Positions 1 through 10,207 of a stretch of 64,000 bases of DNA are shown here, in pieces. The notes beneath the pieces were generated by a model. It was not told the origin of the DNA, ran no database searches, and saw nothing but the letters and a program-made list of their open reading frames with translations. The DNA is from Macrostomum hystrix (taxonomy: Eukaryota; Platyhelminthes; Macrostomidae). The stretch spans positions 2,437,001-2,501,000 of the forward strand of contig CATNEN010000001.1 in the NCBI GenBank assembly GCA_950097015.1, written 5' to 3'. The number at the start of each line of letters is the position of its first letter. The stretch's first letter is position 1. A program made the translations under genes and the position numbers.

Positions 1-400
1 GAAGATATGCAACGCGCTCTGGCCGCCACCAACCACCTGCGTCGTTTCCTTCGAGAAGAAGAGAATTTTCTTTCGTCCGCCCTACTCGCCCGATTTGTCA
101 CCCTGTGACTTCTTCCTATTCCCATCTGTGAAGAAGCACCTTCGGGGCATTCGATTCGACAGCGTCGAGCACATCAAAGCTGCTTGCCAAGGTGCGGTGC
201 GTGAAACAGACGCGAGAGGCGTGGGTACTGGAATCAGAGGTCTGGTGCATCGCTGGCAGAAGTGCAAGGACATTGGCGGTGAATATGTTGAGTGACCGAA
301 TGACATTGAATGACCTAACCATGTTTTCATTGTTCCATACATTTTTTGTTAATTTTTGCTGAGCACCAAAAATAACTTTTTGAATGCACCTCGTAGTCTT
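1..400 (+). pseudogene. mariner (Tc1/mariner superfamily) transposase 3' remnant
   Basis: A reading frame through about 56-295 contains PPYSPDLSPCDFFLFP, the signature around the last catalytic Asp of mariner (DD34D) transposases, followed by a C-terminal stretch with the family's spacing and a stop near 295. Upstream of about position 56 the frame no longer resembles a transposase and no start is in the window. The tail to about 400, with a TTTTTGTTAATTTTTGCTGAG run, could be the element's 3' terminal region, but I cannot define a terminal repeat because the 5' end is absent. It is a dead or truncated copy. Confidence 0.75.
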
Positions 401-446
401 ACTTTATTAACTTAATTATTATACTATATACTTTACTATAAATAGA

Positions 447-728
447 GGTTGTAGCCTAGTGGTTAGGGCGTCGGACTCACGAGTCACGACTTGAAGGTCG
501 GGGGTTCGATTCCCGATTCCACTCAAACAGTTTGTGTCCTTTAGCAAGGCTCTTAACTCTGCATTGCTTTAGTTCACCCAGCTGTTAAATGGGTACCAGC
601 ATTAGCTGGGATAATCGAAGGTGGGTGTGGCGTCCCCCCAGTCCATGGACTGAACAGCTGTACGCAGTCTTCAGATGTGCTGTCGTCTGCACGTCTGGCC
701 CGATTGGGACAGGTGTAATCAATATTAT
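447..728 (+). repeat. tRNA-derived SINE, family 1 (full-length copy)
   Basis: The head reads like a tRNA with a polymerase III A box (TAGCCTAGTGG) and a perfect B box (GGTTCGATTCC). It is followed by a body conserved in other copies here: TTGTGTCCTTTAGCAAGGC, a CAGCTGTTAAATGGGTACCAG segment, the palindromic AGTCCATGGACT and a GGGACAGGTGTAATCAAT end. Related copies or fragments lie at 21243, 25521, 26370, 42774, 48337 and 56326 on both strands, which argues for a retroposon family rather than a functional tRNA gene. Confidence 0.85.
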
Positions 729-904
729 TTTACTTAATATTTTATATTTACAGTCACTTTATATTAAGATGGAGTGCGCTGTCAGCAGGTTACTACAATT
801 TTTCAAATAAAAAATTACATTCAGCATTAAGCAGTTACGGTTCCGATTCTTTATATTGAACGTCTGATGCGCCCAGTTCAATTGTACTTATATTTAGCAT
901 ACTG

Positions 905-1075
905 AGCGAAGCATTACTCATACAAAGCGCGGTCGTAAGGCCTTGGTAGCAGGACGGTCGCCATTGGTCGCAAATCACGCTTCGGAATTTTGACCGACAG
1001 GTCGGGAGTTCGAATCTCAGCCGAATACATTCGCCGTAGTGGGTAGACGGCCCATTATTCTCTTTCAACAATTCC
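905..1075 (+). repeat. possible tRNA-like SINE fragment
   Basis: A B-box-like word (GGAGTTCGAATCTC, about 1005-1018) lies downstream of a TGGTAGCAGGACGG segment that could be a degenerate A box. It is unlike SINE family 1 in the body, and I see no second copy in the window. Between it and the next gene (1487) I see no coding signal. Confidence 0.35.
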
Positions 1076-1486
1076 AGATTTACCATTAAAAAACAAAAAA
1101 CTGGAAGTAATAAAGCGGCGAACTATTTGCTTTAGTAAACAATTATAAAAGTCTTAAAACAAGTTAGGATACAAATTTACATTGTAGTTTATTATTTACA
1201 CGACGCAGTCAATTTAGTCATCTTTGGCGATCAATCTTATTACTCGGAATTTAAGCACAGCATGTCTTGTGATTTTAAATACAAAGGCTTAACTAACAGA
1301 AGTAGGAAACAGTAAAAAATGCCAATATGTACAAATACCTTGCCCTGCAGGGATATAAAAATGTTGATGTCGATTTACTAATTTATTAATTGAATATTAT
1401 TCTACCTAGAATCTACTCAAAATCTACTCTTCTACCCTCTACTTTACTGCATAATGACATTCACGCCCAGAATCTACGGTCTCCAA

Positions 1487-4400
1487 TCAGCAGAGCAGGA
1501 ATGCCACAGCCAGGCAAGCGGCAAATGCGATGAGGCACAGCAGACCAGTCCAATGCCAGTCGGTTGGCAGCGGTCTCAATTGAAATCTGAGCAGCATCCT
1601 CTTACAGGCCAGGGCCATTTCGTGTCCGTCGGAGTCGCCAATAATTGGAATCGGTGGAGCAGCTGGACTGCAAGGCAGAGAATGCGAGGCCAGGATTCGT
1701 CCATCGGCGGCATCTAGGACTGTCAGACGATCATTGCCAAGGACTGCCACCGCTGCGACTGCCAAGCTCTGACTAGAATAAGCTGTTGATGACAATGAGG
1801 ATAACGGCCAAGACACTAGGAAGGGGCCGTCCGGATTGTTCTTGGCGTCCCAACGCGACTGCGTAACCCCGCGCCATCTGGAGCTGCCGTCGCTGACGTC
1901 GTGAGCTGAGACAACGCCGTCGCCGAATTGGAACAACACCAGGCCGCTGGGCTTGGGTCGGCCTTGAAGAAATTTATTTGACATTAACTTTTATTCACTC
2001 ATTCACTGGCATGAGTCAGTATTGATAATTATCGTACGATTGAAGGCTCTGGGGTCGAAGATATAATTAGGATAACAGGCCCTTTAAAGGAATAATGGGA
2101 TAACAGGCCCTTTAAAGGAATAATGGGATAACAGTCCCTTAAAGGAATAATGGGATAACAGGCCTTTTAAAGGAATAATGGGATAACAGGCCTTTTAAAG
2201 GAATAATGGGATAACAGGTCCTTTAAAGGAATAGTGGGATAACAGGCCTTTTAAAGGAATAATGGGATAACAGGCCTTTTAAAGGAATAATGGGATAACA
2301 GGTCCTTTAAAGGAATAGTGGGATAACAGGCCTTTTAAAGGAATAATGGGATAACAGGTCCTTTAAAGGAATAGTGGGATAACAGGCCTTTTAAAGGAAT
2401 AATGGGATAACAGGCCTTTTAAAGGAATAATGGGATAACAGGCCTTTTAAAGGAATAATGGGATAACAGGTCCTTTAAAGGAATAGTGGGATAACAGGCC
2501 TTTTAAAGGAATAATGGGATAACAGGCCTTCTGAAGAACAATGGAAAAAGGTTCTCAAAGAAAAATAGGTCCCTAAAAGACACTATACAGGCCAGTGAGG
2601 AAAATACCAAAGGCAGCAAGTATCTCACCCAACAGGTGTGCCAGTAGCACAGCCCATCCGCCGTTCTGCCCAGCCGGCAATGGCAGCAGCAATGGAACAG
2701 CAGCAGCAGCAGCAGCAGCGGAAGCAAAACTAGCTCCATCATCAGCTCTAGCGTCGCACAGATTGTTGAAAATTCGCAATCGACTCTGACTGAATTCACC
2801 ATCGTCAATGCTGGCAGCTTCGGCTGTGCAATTCAACCCTGTGCCGACTCTCATTGGCCAGCTAGATTGGCTATCATTGATGACGTCATACGCGCCGCGT
2901 CTGCCGTCCAACCGGAGTCGATGCAGGCGAGCTCCGCTGCTAGGATCCAACAGGTCGATCCAGTCGCCTAGACGTAGCGCTAGGACGTTGCCATCCCGAC
3001 GACGACGACTGATGTCGCAATATAGGCAAGACGTCATCAGTTCGGCGTCCACATCTGAGCGCCACGTGAATGGCTTCGAATGTGTTTTTACGTTTTTATG
3101 CAGGTGAATTTATGCAGTTCTTAATTAATGTTTCTACTTTCAGTAGGGTTTCTAGAATATCAGCACAAATTTTAGACAGGTTCTAATATCTCTACTTTCA
3201 GTAGGGTTTCTAGAATATCAGCACAAATTTTAGACAGGTTCTAATATCTCTACTTTCAGTAGGGTTTCTAGAATATCAGCACAAATTTTAGACAGGTTCT
3301 AATATCTCTACTTTCAGTAGGGTTTCTAGAATATCAGCACAAATTTTAGACAGGTTCTAATATCTCTACTTTCAGTAGGGTTTCTAGAATATCAGCACAA
3401 ATTTTAGACAGGTTCTAATATCTCTACTTTCAGTAGGGTTTCTAGAATATCAGCACAAATTTTAGACAGGTTCTAATATCTCTACTTTCAGTAGGGTTTC
3501 TAGAATATCAGCACAAATTTTAGACAGGTTCTAATATCTCTACTTTCAGTAGGGTTTCTAGAATATCAGCACAAATTTTAGACAGGTTCTAATATCTCTA
3601 CTTTCAGTAGGGTTTCTAGAATATTTGCACAAATTTTAGGCAGTTTCTAATATATTTATTAATACATTCAGTAGGGTTTAAAGAATATTTTCGCAAAACA
3701 TTTTAAATTTAAAACTGACCAATACATCGCGATAAACTGGCAGCACAGAGTCGAACGAGCGAGCGCTAACCAACCGTCGCGTGAGAAGATGACGAGCCCA
3801 CTCCAGCTTCCAGTAGTGACTGACGCCTTTACTAACAAAGTCGTGTCCATCCTCGATGTCGGAGTTTTGCGGCGAATTTTGCCACACAAGCGTGCCATTC
3901 AGCAAATTGAATGCCAGCGTCACTGGAGGCAGCAGGTCAGCCGCTGTCTGGTTGAAGCTGAAAAAAGCAAAACGAGTAAAACGTCATAAGTAGACTACTT
4001 TTAGTAGAAAAAAACATTTTTTTCGCTTTCTATAAATAGCTCTATAATGGTCCAGAAGTGAAGGCCGGTAGATACTGAAAGCTGAGTAAGGTGTACTAAA
4101 TACATAAAATTTGAAGAAATAAACAAAAGCTTACTCTTGCTCAAATGAACGCACTTTGTCCACCAATCGATAGGATGTTACTATCAATAAGCAAGCAAAC
4201 ACTCTGGCATCCAGACGACAATGAGCCCGAATCACAGACATTGTTAACGGCTTGACTTCGTAGCTTGATAGTAACAATGGACTTAAACTTGTCAAGGGAT
4301 TCAAACTGTACTGCTGCTTTAGTTGACGCTGATTGTCGTCTTTTTCGTCTCCAGTCGAAGCGAGCACGCGAATTATGCCCGTAGCTGATTGGACAATTAA

Positions 4401-5503
4401 AAACTGCAGAACGATTGGAAAATGTTTGACAATCTTGAGAATTGCGACGCTATTCATGCAACTGCCACCCAAGTAATTTGAAATATCCTTAATTCCATCA
4501 AATATTGAGAATCGTCTGTTTGGAATGCAACTTTTCCTACTCGTTTGATCATGTCGCATTTATTGCCATCTAATTATTTGGTTTTGCAATTCTAGTATAG
4601 GTTTTCCTTTTTGTATAGTATCTAATGATCCAAATGATCTTACCACACCTTTTTATTTAATCATTTGATCTTACCGCATCTAGTTATCTAATCATTTGAT
4701 CTTACCGCATCTAGTTTTCTAATCCTTTGATCTTATCGCAACTAATTATCTAATCCTTTGATCTTACCGCATCTAGTTATCTAATCCTTTGATCTTACCG
4801 CATCTAGTTATCTAATCATTTGATCTTGACGCATCTAGTTATCCAATTCTTTGATCTTACCGCATCTAGTTATCTAATCATTTGATCTTGCCGCATCTAG
4901 TTATCCAATTCTTTAATTAAGCCGCCTCATTATCAGACTATTAAAACATACCACTAGGGCTTGCTCCGCCACTTTAATCTCCACACTAACAATAGAGACC
5001 TTTAAATGTAAAAAATTTCTCACCAGTCTCCTGCCAACAGTCACAGCATCCAGTGACAGCGGAGTCGCAGCTCCATCAAGCGGCACTCTCGCCAGCACCC
5101 GATGTGGCCAAGTGGCCAAAGTACGCTTAGAGGTATGCAGCGGCAGACGATTGAGTCCAACTAGCCAGCCCTGACCGGCGTGCGTTACCCAAGCCATCTC
5201 GTCTTGTTTATCATCATTCTTAACATCATTTTGAGCCGATTTTGTATTAGGAATGGGGGTTAGAATTAGTCTATTAGTAACAAAGTCGGCATTTGCACCG
5301 CCATCCAAATCAAAGTAGGCCAATGGAGACAATTCCCAATCAGATTGATGCTCGCTGGCCAATCGATAAACAAATGCTGCAAATAGTACTACTGCAATCT
5401 GTAGCTTGCTAAGATAGCTGCGTTTGACTTCTTTATTCTGCTGCTGCTGCTGCTGTCTTTGCTTGCGTGACTGAATGTGCTGACGATGAGCAATATGCTC
5501 CAT
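1487..5503 (-). CDS. FG-GAP/PQQ-type beta-propeller membrane protein, FAM234-like
   Basis: Five exons on the minus strand: 5503-5024, 4403-4135, 3957-3771, 3073-2629 and 1962-1487, with intron phases 0, 2, 0, 1, encoding about 618 aa. The N-terminus is Gln-rich and basic, followed by a hydrophobic segment (about residues 33-50, LSKLQIAVVLFAAFVY). Short propeller-like repeats follow, e.g. YFDLDGGANADFV, QSATGIIRVLAS, FNLLNGTLVWQ, LFQFGDGVVSAHD and LTVLDAADGRILAS, typical of FG-GAP/PQQ blades. The last 21 residues (TGLLCLIAFAACLAVAFLLC region) form a second hydrophobic helix ending at the stop. Length and N-terminal anchor fit FAM234/ITFG3-type proteins; the C-terminal helix does not obviously belong to that family. 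Most donors are good (GTGAGA, GTAAGC, GTTAGC), but the exon 4 acceptor (ATTCGAAG) is weak and was chosen because it keeps phase. Function unknown. Three of the four introns are largely minisatellite. Confidence 0.7.
2069..2531. repeat. 28-bp minisatellite in intron 4 of the propeller gene
   Basis: About 16 tandem copies of a 28-bp unit built from GGGATAACAGGCC and TTTAAAGGAATA, with copy-to-copy changes such as CCC/CCT and AATAATG/AATAGTG. It fills most of the intron between exon 4 (ends 2629) and exon 5 (starts 1962). Confidence 0.95.
3132..3652. repeat. 58-bp minisatellite in intron 3 of the propeller gene
   Basis: About nine near-identical 58-bp units containing CTACTTTCAGTAGGGTTTC and TATCAGCACAAATTTTAGAC. 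Each contains the short inverted repeat CTACTTTCAGTAG. Only the outermost copies carry substitutions, so the array has been recently homogenised or expanded. Confidence 0.95.
4625..4912. repeat. 31-bp minisatellite in intron 1 of the propeller gene
   Basis: About nine copies of a 31-bp unit containing TTTGATCTTACCGCATC and TAGTTATCTAATC, more diverged than the other two arrays of this gene. Confidence 0.9.
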
Positions 5504-6454
5504 GAATGCTGAAGAATCAATAAATATTTAATCAGTTTTTGTGTCCAAGATTACATTCTCTGATATCACTATAAGAAGAAAACGTGATGATCTATTAATA
5601 TTCCTTTAGCATTATGATTTGTGGTTCAAATAGAATTTTTTCATTTCCATTGTGGCTAACAAAGAGCTTTAGACTTTCTCACCAAGATTTTGTTAAAAAG
5701 CTGCGTGTAGCTTCTGATGTGTAGCTATTCGTCTATAGGAATTGTTTTGACATGGCTTGTCTGTCCTACCAAATAAATTGTATCATTTTTATTGTACAAT
5801 CTACATTAAATAGGATGTTAGTTTTTAACAGCTATTTCAATCATCATAATCAAGATAACAATCAGACCATCCTTAAACAGCCTCAGGATCATCCATTAAG
5901 TGGCTCTTACAATAGAATCCTGTTGTCCTTTAACATTTTATTTTGCTTTAAACTAGTAATTTGTTATTTTATTTGTAAATGAGTGCTAGTGTCCAGTCAG
6001 ATTTTCTCTATTTGGCTTATGGATATAGATATATAGATATAACAAATGCTGAACTTAAAACCACAAAAAGGCAATATACAGAAAAAATGCATTTAAATCA
6101 TCAAAAAGACATTTTGGCTATAAACTGTAACATTTTTGTTTTTCTTTCTATAAAGCATAAGTACATAAATCCATAAAACAGTTTAAATTAAAATTTGTAT
6201 AAACATTATTCTACAAATTTGAAGAAAGTCATAAATCAATTAACTAACCAGTAATTGATTGCCAGTGGACTACACTACACCAATAAATTGAACTGCAATT
6301 AGTCTTTCTTTAGTAGTGAGTAGTGGCAAGTGAAGTGACAAAGTGTAGTAATTTAGTTATCCTAGTGAGTTATGACATCTCTGATCTTATCTCACATCAC
6401 TTGACTTGTGAGTGGTGACTGACTGACTGGTGGTGGTGACATTGTCACATTGAC
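5504..6454. other. AT-rich spacer, no feature recognised
   Basis: Several short open frames exist, but they are AT-rich and lack family motifs or plausible splice structure. The end of the stretch (6300-6454) has GTGAGT/GTGACT-rich imperfect repeats. The promoter of the minus-strand propeller gene presumably lies at its left edge, but I see no defined element. Confidence 0.5.
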
Positions 6455-6556
6455 ATGGCCATGGGCAATGACAATGAGGATAGTTCTATTCAACAACAGC
6501 AACAACAGGTGGAACTTGAACAGGATGACAATATACCATTAATACCCATGCTTTAA
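6455..6556 (+). CDS. short Gln-rich open frame, possible first exon fragment of a host gene
   Basis: An ATG at 6455 opens 33 codons (starts MAMGNDNEDSSIQQQQQQVE, ends NIPLIPML) before a TAA at 6554. Acid/Gln-rich composition is unusual for random AT-rich DNA. The last codons lie inside the 98-bp palindrome beginning near 6538, so a genuine exon could have been interrupted there. No splice donor or downstream partner was found. Confidence 0.25.
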   Translation: MAMGNDNEDSSIQQQQQQVELEQDDNIPLIPML

Positions 6557-6635
6557 GGGCGTTAATGGAAAATCAGAGGGCGCCGTCAGGCGCCCGAGGA
6601 TTTTTCATTGACGCCCGGAAAGCTTGGGTATCAAT
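6538..6635. repeat. 98-bp near-perfect palindrome
   Basis: The stretch folds on itself about a centre near 6586. From outside in, ATTAATACCC pairs with GGGTATCAAT, CATGCTTT with AAAGCTTG, GGGCGTTAATGGAAAATC with GATTTTTCATTGACGCCC, and GGGCGCC with GGCGCCC, leaving a GTCA loop. It precedes the Crypton-type gene and may mark a foldback element or the end of a mobile element. Confidence 0.8.
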
Positions 6636-6693
6636 TTTATTGTACCATAGACGTTTTTGCCCAAGCTATACTTTCAGAGTCAGATACAGGGGT

Positions 6694-6739
6694 GTGGGGG
6701 CAGAGCCCCCACTTCGGGGTGTGGGGGCGAAGCCCCCAC
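6694..6739. repeat. two consecutive G/C-rich hairpins
   Basis: GTGGGGGCAGAGCCCCCAC (6694-6712) and GTGGGGGCGAAGCCCCCAC (6721-6739) are back-to-back hairpins with 8-bp stems and 3-nt loops, linked by TTCGGG. They differ only in the loop. They lie 3' of the palindrome and 5' of the recombinase gene, in an otherwise AT-rich area. Their role is unknown. Confidence 0.85.
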
Positions 6740-6984
6740 CCACTACCATAGACTATTTTACTAGAAAGTCAAATCGTACGCTGAGCCTTGTTTCTCTCTC
6801 CTTTTCACCACTCAGCGGACCTTTATTCTATCTACAGTATCTCTCTCTCATTTCTTTCCCTCCCTCTTGGTGCGTGATAAGCTATGCCATAGACTAAAAC
6901 TGCACGAAGTCTGAACAAGTTGATGAGGGAAAGGAAAACTAAGGCTAGCTCAGAAATTTCTTTCCTTCAAATCTCCACTGAGCC

Positions 6985-8360
6985 ATGATCAACTACGACG
7001 GAATAGTGGAAGGCGAGATTGTAGGCTTGTCCACTGATGAATTGCGCTTCGTCACTGATGAATCGGTCAACCGCTCCGGAGATACTGCGATATCTCAATT
7101 CACCGGACTCGTGACTCTCGACGCAAGCTTCGTCGAGCAGTTTATGCTGGGATTGTCAGATTATCCGGAGTTAAGCGAGAGCGACGTACAAGAGATTTCG
7201 AAATTGGAGAATGATTGCGCTGTGCGATCTACCGAGAAGCAGACCAGGATCTACTCTGAGAAGGTGCAGGCCTTTCTAGCTGAGCGAGGTTTGTCAACTG
7301 ACCTCGAGAGCATGCCGCCAAGATACGTGTGTCACTATCTCCGTTTGTTTTTCTCTACTCTCAAGAAGCCCGATGGCACTGCTTACAGTTGTAGCACACT
7401 TGTGTGCATAAGGGCTGCAATTCATCGTTTCCTACTGGAAAAGCGAGGTATGCCGCTCATTGGAAATCGGATTTTTTTGAGCTGGATAAGACCTTCAAAG
7501 CTGCCGTAACGTACTCTCTGAAGCAACCGACGTCTGTTGTTGGCGGTGAGGCCGGATATCCAGCAATAGACAGCGAGGACATGTCTAAGCTGCACGTGTA
7601 CTTCACCAGAGCAGATCCAAAGAGGCTCCAGTATGAGGTGCTGTTTCTCATCGTGTTCCACTTCGGATTTAGAGGTCGGGAGTGGATCCGAGCTTTGATG
7701 AAAAATGACGTTATAGTGAAGCGACGCGATGGACATGTCGAATATGTCGATTTAGTGAAGGAGAAGAAGGAGAAGAATGTTTCCGCCAAGAGTGCCAGCA
7801 CCAGGAAGGAAATCGGTATCTTTCCGGTGAGCGATAAGGGCAAGGCCGTATGCCCCGTTGAGGCATTCACTCTCTACCTAGAGAAGCTTCCTAGCGACAA
7901 CCCGAACCTGTTCCCAAGACCGAGGGCCAACTGGACGGGCAGTGACTGGTTCTGCAGGAAGGAGGTCTTGGGTAAGAACACGCTCGCCGGATTTATGAAG
8001 GTTCTCTCCCAGGAAGCTGGTCTCGGTCGGTCGTACACAAATCACTGCATTCGTGCGACTACAATCACTACTCTGTCGGAGCAAGGCTTCAGTGCGGAAC
8101 AAATTCAGGCCGTCTCGGGGCACAAGAGACTGGAGAACGTGATCCGGTACACCAAGCGAGTGTCAATGGATCAAAAGCGTCTACTGTCAACGTCCATGAC
8201 TTCTGGCTTGCACGGAAGCACCAGCACGCTAGAAGAAGCAACTCCCGCTAAGCGGATCACTGCAGAGCAGGATGAGACATTGCAGGCAAGCGACATAGCG
8301 GCCAGAGAACCCACGATTGTCCTGGAGAAAAACGGGGTAAAGTGTTCGATCTACTTGTAA
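6985..8360 (+). pseudogene. Crypton-type tyrosine recombinase, one frameshift
   Basis: Two overlapping open frames make one protein. 6985-7509 carries the N-terminal DNA-binding region (YVCHYLRLFFSTLKKPDGTA, STLVCIRAAIHRFLLE), as in Crypton/KCTD1-type recombinase domains. The rest, to 8360, carries the catalytic domain: an Arg in FGFRGREWIRAL, the HxxR box in TNHCIRATTI, a His in VSGHKRLENV and the nucleophile-type Tyr in VIRYTKR. The break lies at a run of seven T (7469-7475): before it one frame reads IGNRIF, after it the other reads FELDKTFKAA, so the disruption is a single base in a homopolymer. That could be mutation, assembly error or, less likely, slippage. Catalytic residues are otherwise all present, so the copy is young. 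It has no introns and its GC-rich codon use is unlike the surrounding spacer. Confidence 0.8.
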
Positions 8361-8733
8361 CGTGCTTTGAGCCATGACTGCGACATTGACGGCTTTGATT
8401 TACCGATTGTTTTTTACCAATTTACCGATTTACCGAAGTACCGAAAGTACTACGCTTGTTCGTAATTTTTATTGTTGAAAGCCTAAATGTCTATCATTGT
8501 TGAACTCCAAAGCTACCTGCTTTACAATGCACTATTGTTTCACGATTTCTGTCTGGAAAAAATCGGGCAGATAATTACATTATCCGCCTGCAATTTGCGG
8601 GCAGTTAATGACATTTGCACCATAGAGTAGACTTTGACGCATATTTATTGAAAGCGGGCTTTAATGTAGTCTATGATATTATCGGGCAGGATTAAGTGCC
8701 CGCCGGGCAAAAAGGTCATGGTACAATGATCTT

Positions 8734-8895
8734 TGGCCAGAGATTGTCAAGATGTTCCTCAACCATCAATGGAAGCCTAATGAAGCCCTGTTTATTTGGT
8801 TTAAAACACCCATTCCATCAAGCACTGCAGTGGAATGGCTGTTTTCTGTCACAAAATACGTCCTCCAAGCCAAGAGCGGAGGAATGAGTGGCTAG
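8734..8895 (+). pseudogene. hAT transposase C-terminal (dimerisation domain) remnant
   Basis: The frame 8734-8895 reads WPEIVKMFLNHQWKPNEALF, then TPIPSSTAVEWLFSVTKYVL, then QAKSGGMSG and a stop. The TPIPSS-AVE-LFS core followed by a VL-AK-SG-S segment is the hallmark of the hAT C-terminal dimerisation domain; the usual VERLFS is VEWLFS here. Nothing upstream matches the rest of a hAT transposase, so this is a fragment. Confidence 0.7.
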
Positions 8896-9295
8896 CATTG
8901 TTAAGCATTCTGACTAGTGTATCATTTTTTATCTGACATTGCTGATTAGGATTAGTCATTAGTGAGTGTTGCACCTCATGCCCGGCCATCATTTTGTGCA
9001 AGCTGCACAGAACTACACTAATGAATGCTATGAGAACTACATTTTGCTATGCTATGCAAGATATTTTAGTGTTTAGTAAGTGTATTGAGCCATTTCATGT
9101 AAAATTGATATTATTATATAGTAAAGAAAATAATTGGGAAATTATATTTGCATGAATTCATACATCAGAACAAATTTACTTGACTGCTAAAAGGTAATAA
9201 ACCATTTGTGTCTTTGAGGATCATTTTGGAATGAGCAAGTCCAAATAAGCAAGCTGACCAAATGTTGCAAATGGAGGATAGGAAATTGTCTATGT

Positions 9296-9547
9296 GTGGC
9301 AGGTGTGACAGACTTTATTCAATGCATTAGCATTGTGCCATTTAGTGTCATTTTTTATTGTGCTGAACAGCAGCATCTGCTACGTAAACTTCTAAGAAAG
9401 GATCCATATACCCCGGTTCATGTCAATGCAACTGGAGGTCTTATTTGTAAATCGCAGGTGATAGCTGACAATGTTCATCTTTGCAGTGCAGTTGTCAGCC
9501 ATAGCAATGAATCTGTTGTAACAATGCCAATAACTGAGGCTGTTTAG
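9296..9547 (+). pseudogene. possible DDE (MULE/NOF-like) transposase fragment
   Basis: An 83-codon frame contains CAEQQHLLRKLLRKDPYTPV followed by HVNATGGLICKS. It resembles the segment of eukaryotic MULE/NOF-type transposases in which the first catalytic Asp sits in an H-D-A-T-G motif; here the Asp position is Asn. The frame continues past one stop as ESTKTEDIVGFL, also compatible with that family. Assignment is from motif memory only. Confidence 0.35.
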
Positions 9548-9570
9548 GAGTCCACAAAAACAGAAGATAT

Positions 9571-9788
9571 TGTGGGGTTCCTGTGTGGTGTGTTGTGCGT
9601 TGGCTCATCTTGTCTGATTGGTCTAAATGTACATGGCGTCGGCCTTTCACCCGCTTGGGGGTGGGGCTGGCTTTAGCCTATTTTATTATTCATTGTGCTC
9701 ATCACTGCCCTGCTTGTATATATTGAATCGTTATGCAAAATAAACTCGTGCGTACTTTCTGACAATCTAAATTTCGCCGGCTCTTACA
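9571..9788 (+). mobile_element. solo-LTR candidate
   Basis: A 218-bp unit starts TGTGGGG and ends CTCTTACA, i.e. with the 5'-TG...CA-3' ends of LTRs. It has a TATATA motif near 9716, then AATAAA near 9739, and is flanked by a 4-bp direct repeat, ATAT. The flank repeat is short and AT-rich, so a chance match is possible. No internal retrotransposon genes adjoin it. Confidence 0.4.
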
Positions 9789-10207
9789 ATATAAATCACA
9801 GCATGGATTGAATCATTTCTACTTAACTTTGCTCACTTCGAATACCAAGGTGTTTAGGAGTTAAGAAAATCCAGACCTCGAGTCTACATTGTCAACTTTA
9901 GCTGGGTTTTAACTTTTAATACATGGCATTTTTTGGGCTGCTGCCATTATGGATCTGCCAACCTGTCTTAAAAAACAATTTAAGCAACTAACTACTGTTG
10001 AAGTTGGACCTCAGTCACACCCCATAGTCTGGATCATGTAGTGCACACCGGAATTTTCCGGCGTGTATTTGTTTTCAGCTGGCATGCATGGCGTGCATTG
10101 GTGTATATTTAAAGGCTTGGCGTACACTTTGACATGCAAGGCATCCATGGTGATGGTGTAGCGTGCAATCATACATTACATTGCACGACAATTGTAATTG
10201 TAATTGT

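Noticed and set aside
447..540. Functional tRNA genes at SINE heads (447, 26370, 56326)
   Set aside because: A and B boxes are present, but the heads are joined to a conserved SINE body, occur on both strands in many copies, and show imperfect acceptor stems.
6565..6897. 110-codon frame through the palindrome and hairpins
   Set aside because: Composition is dictated by the inverted repeats and a pyrimidine tract; no family motif.
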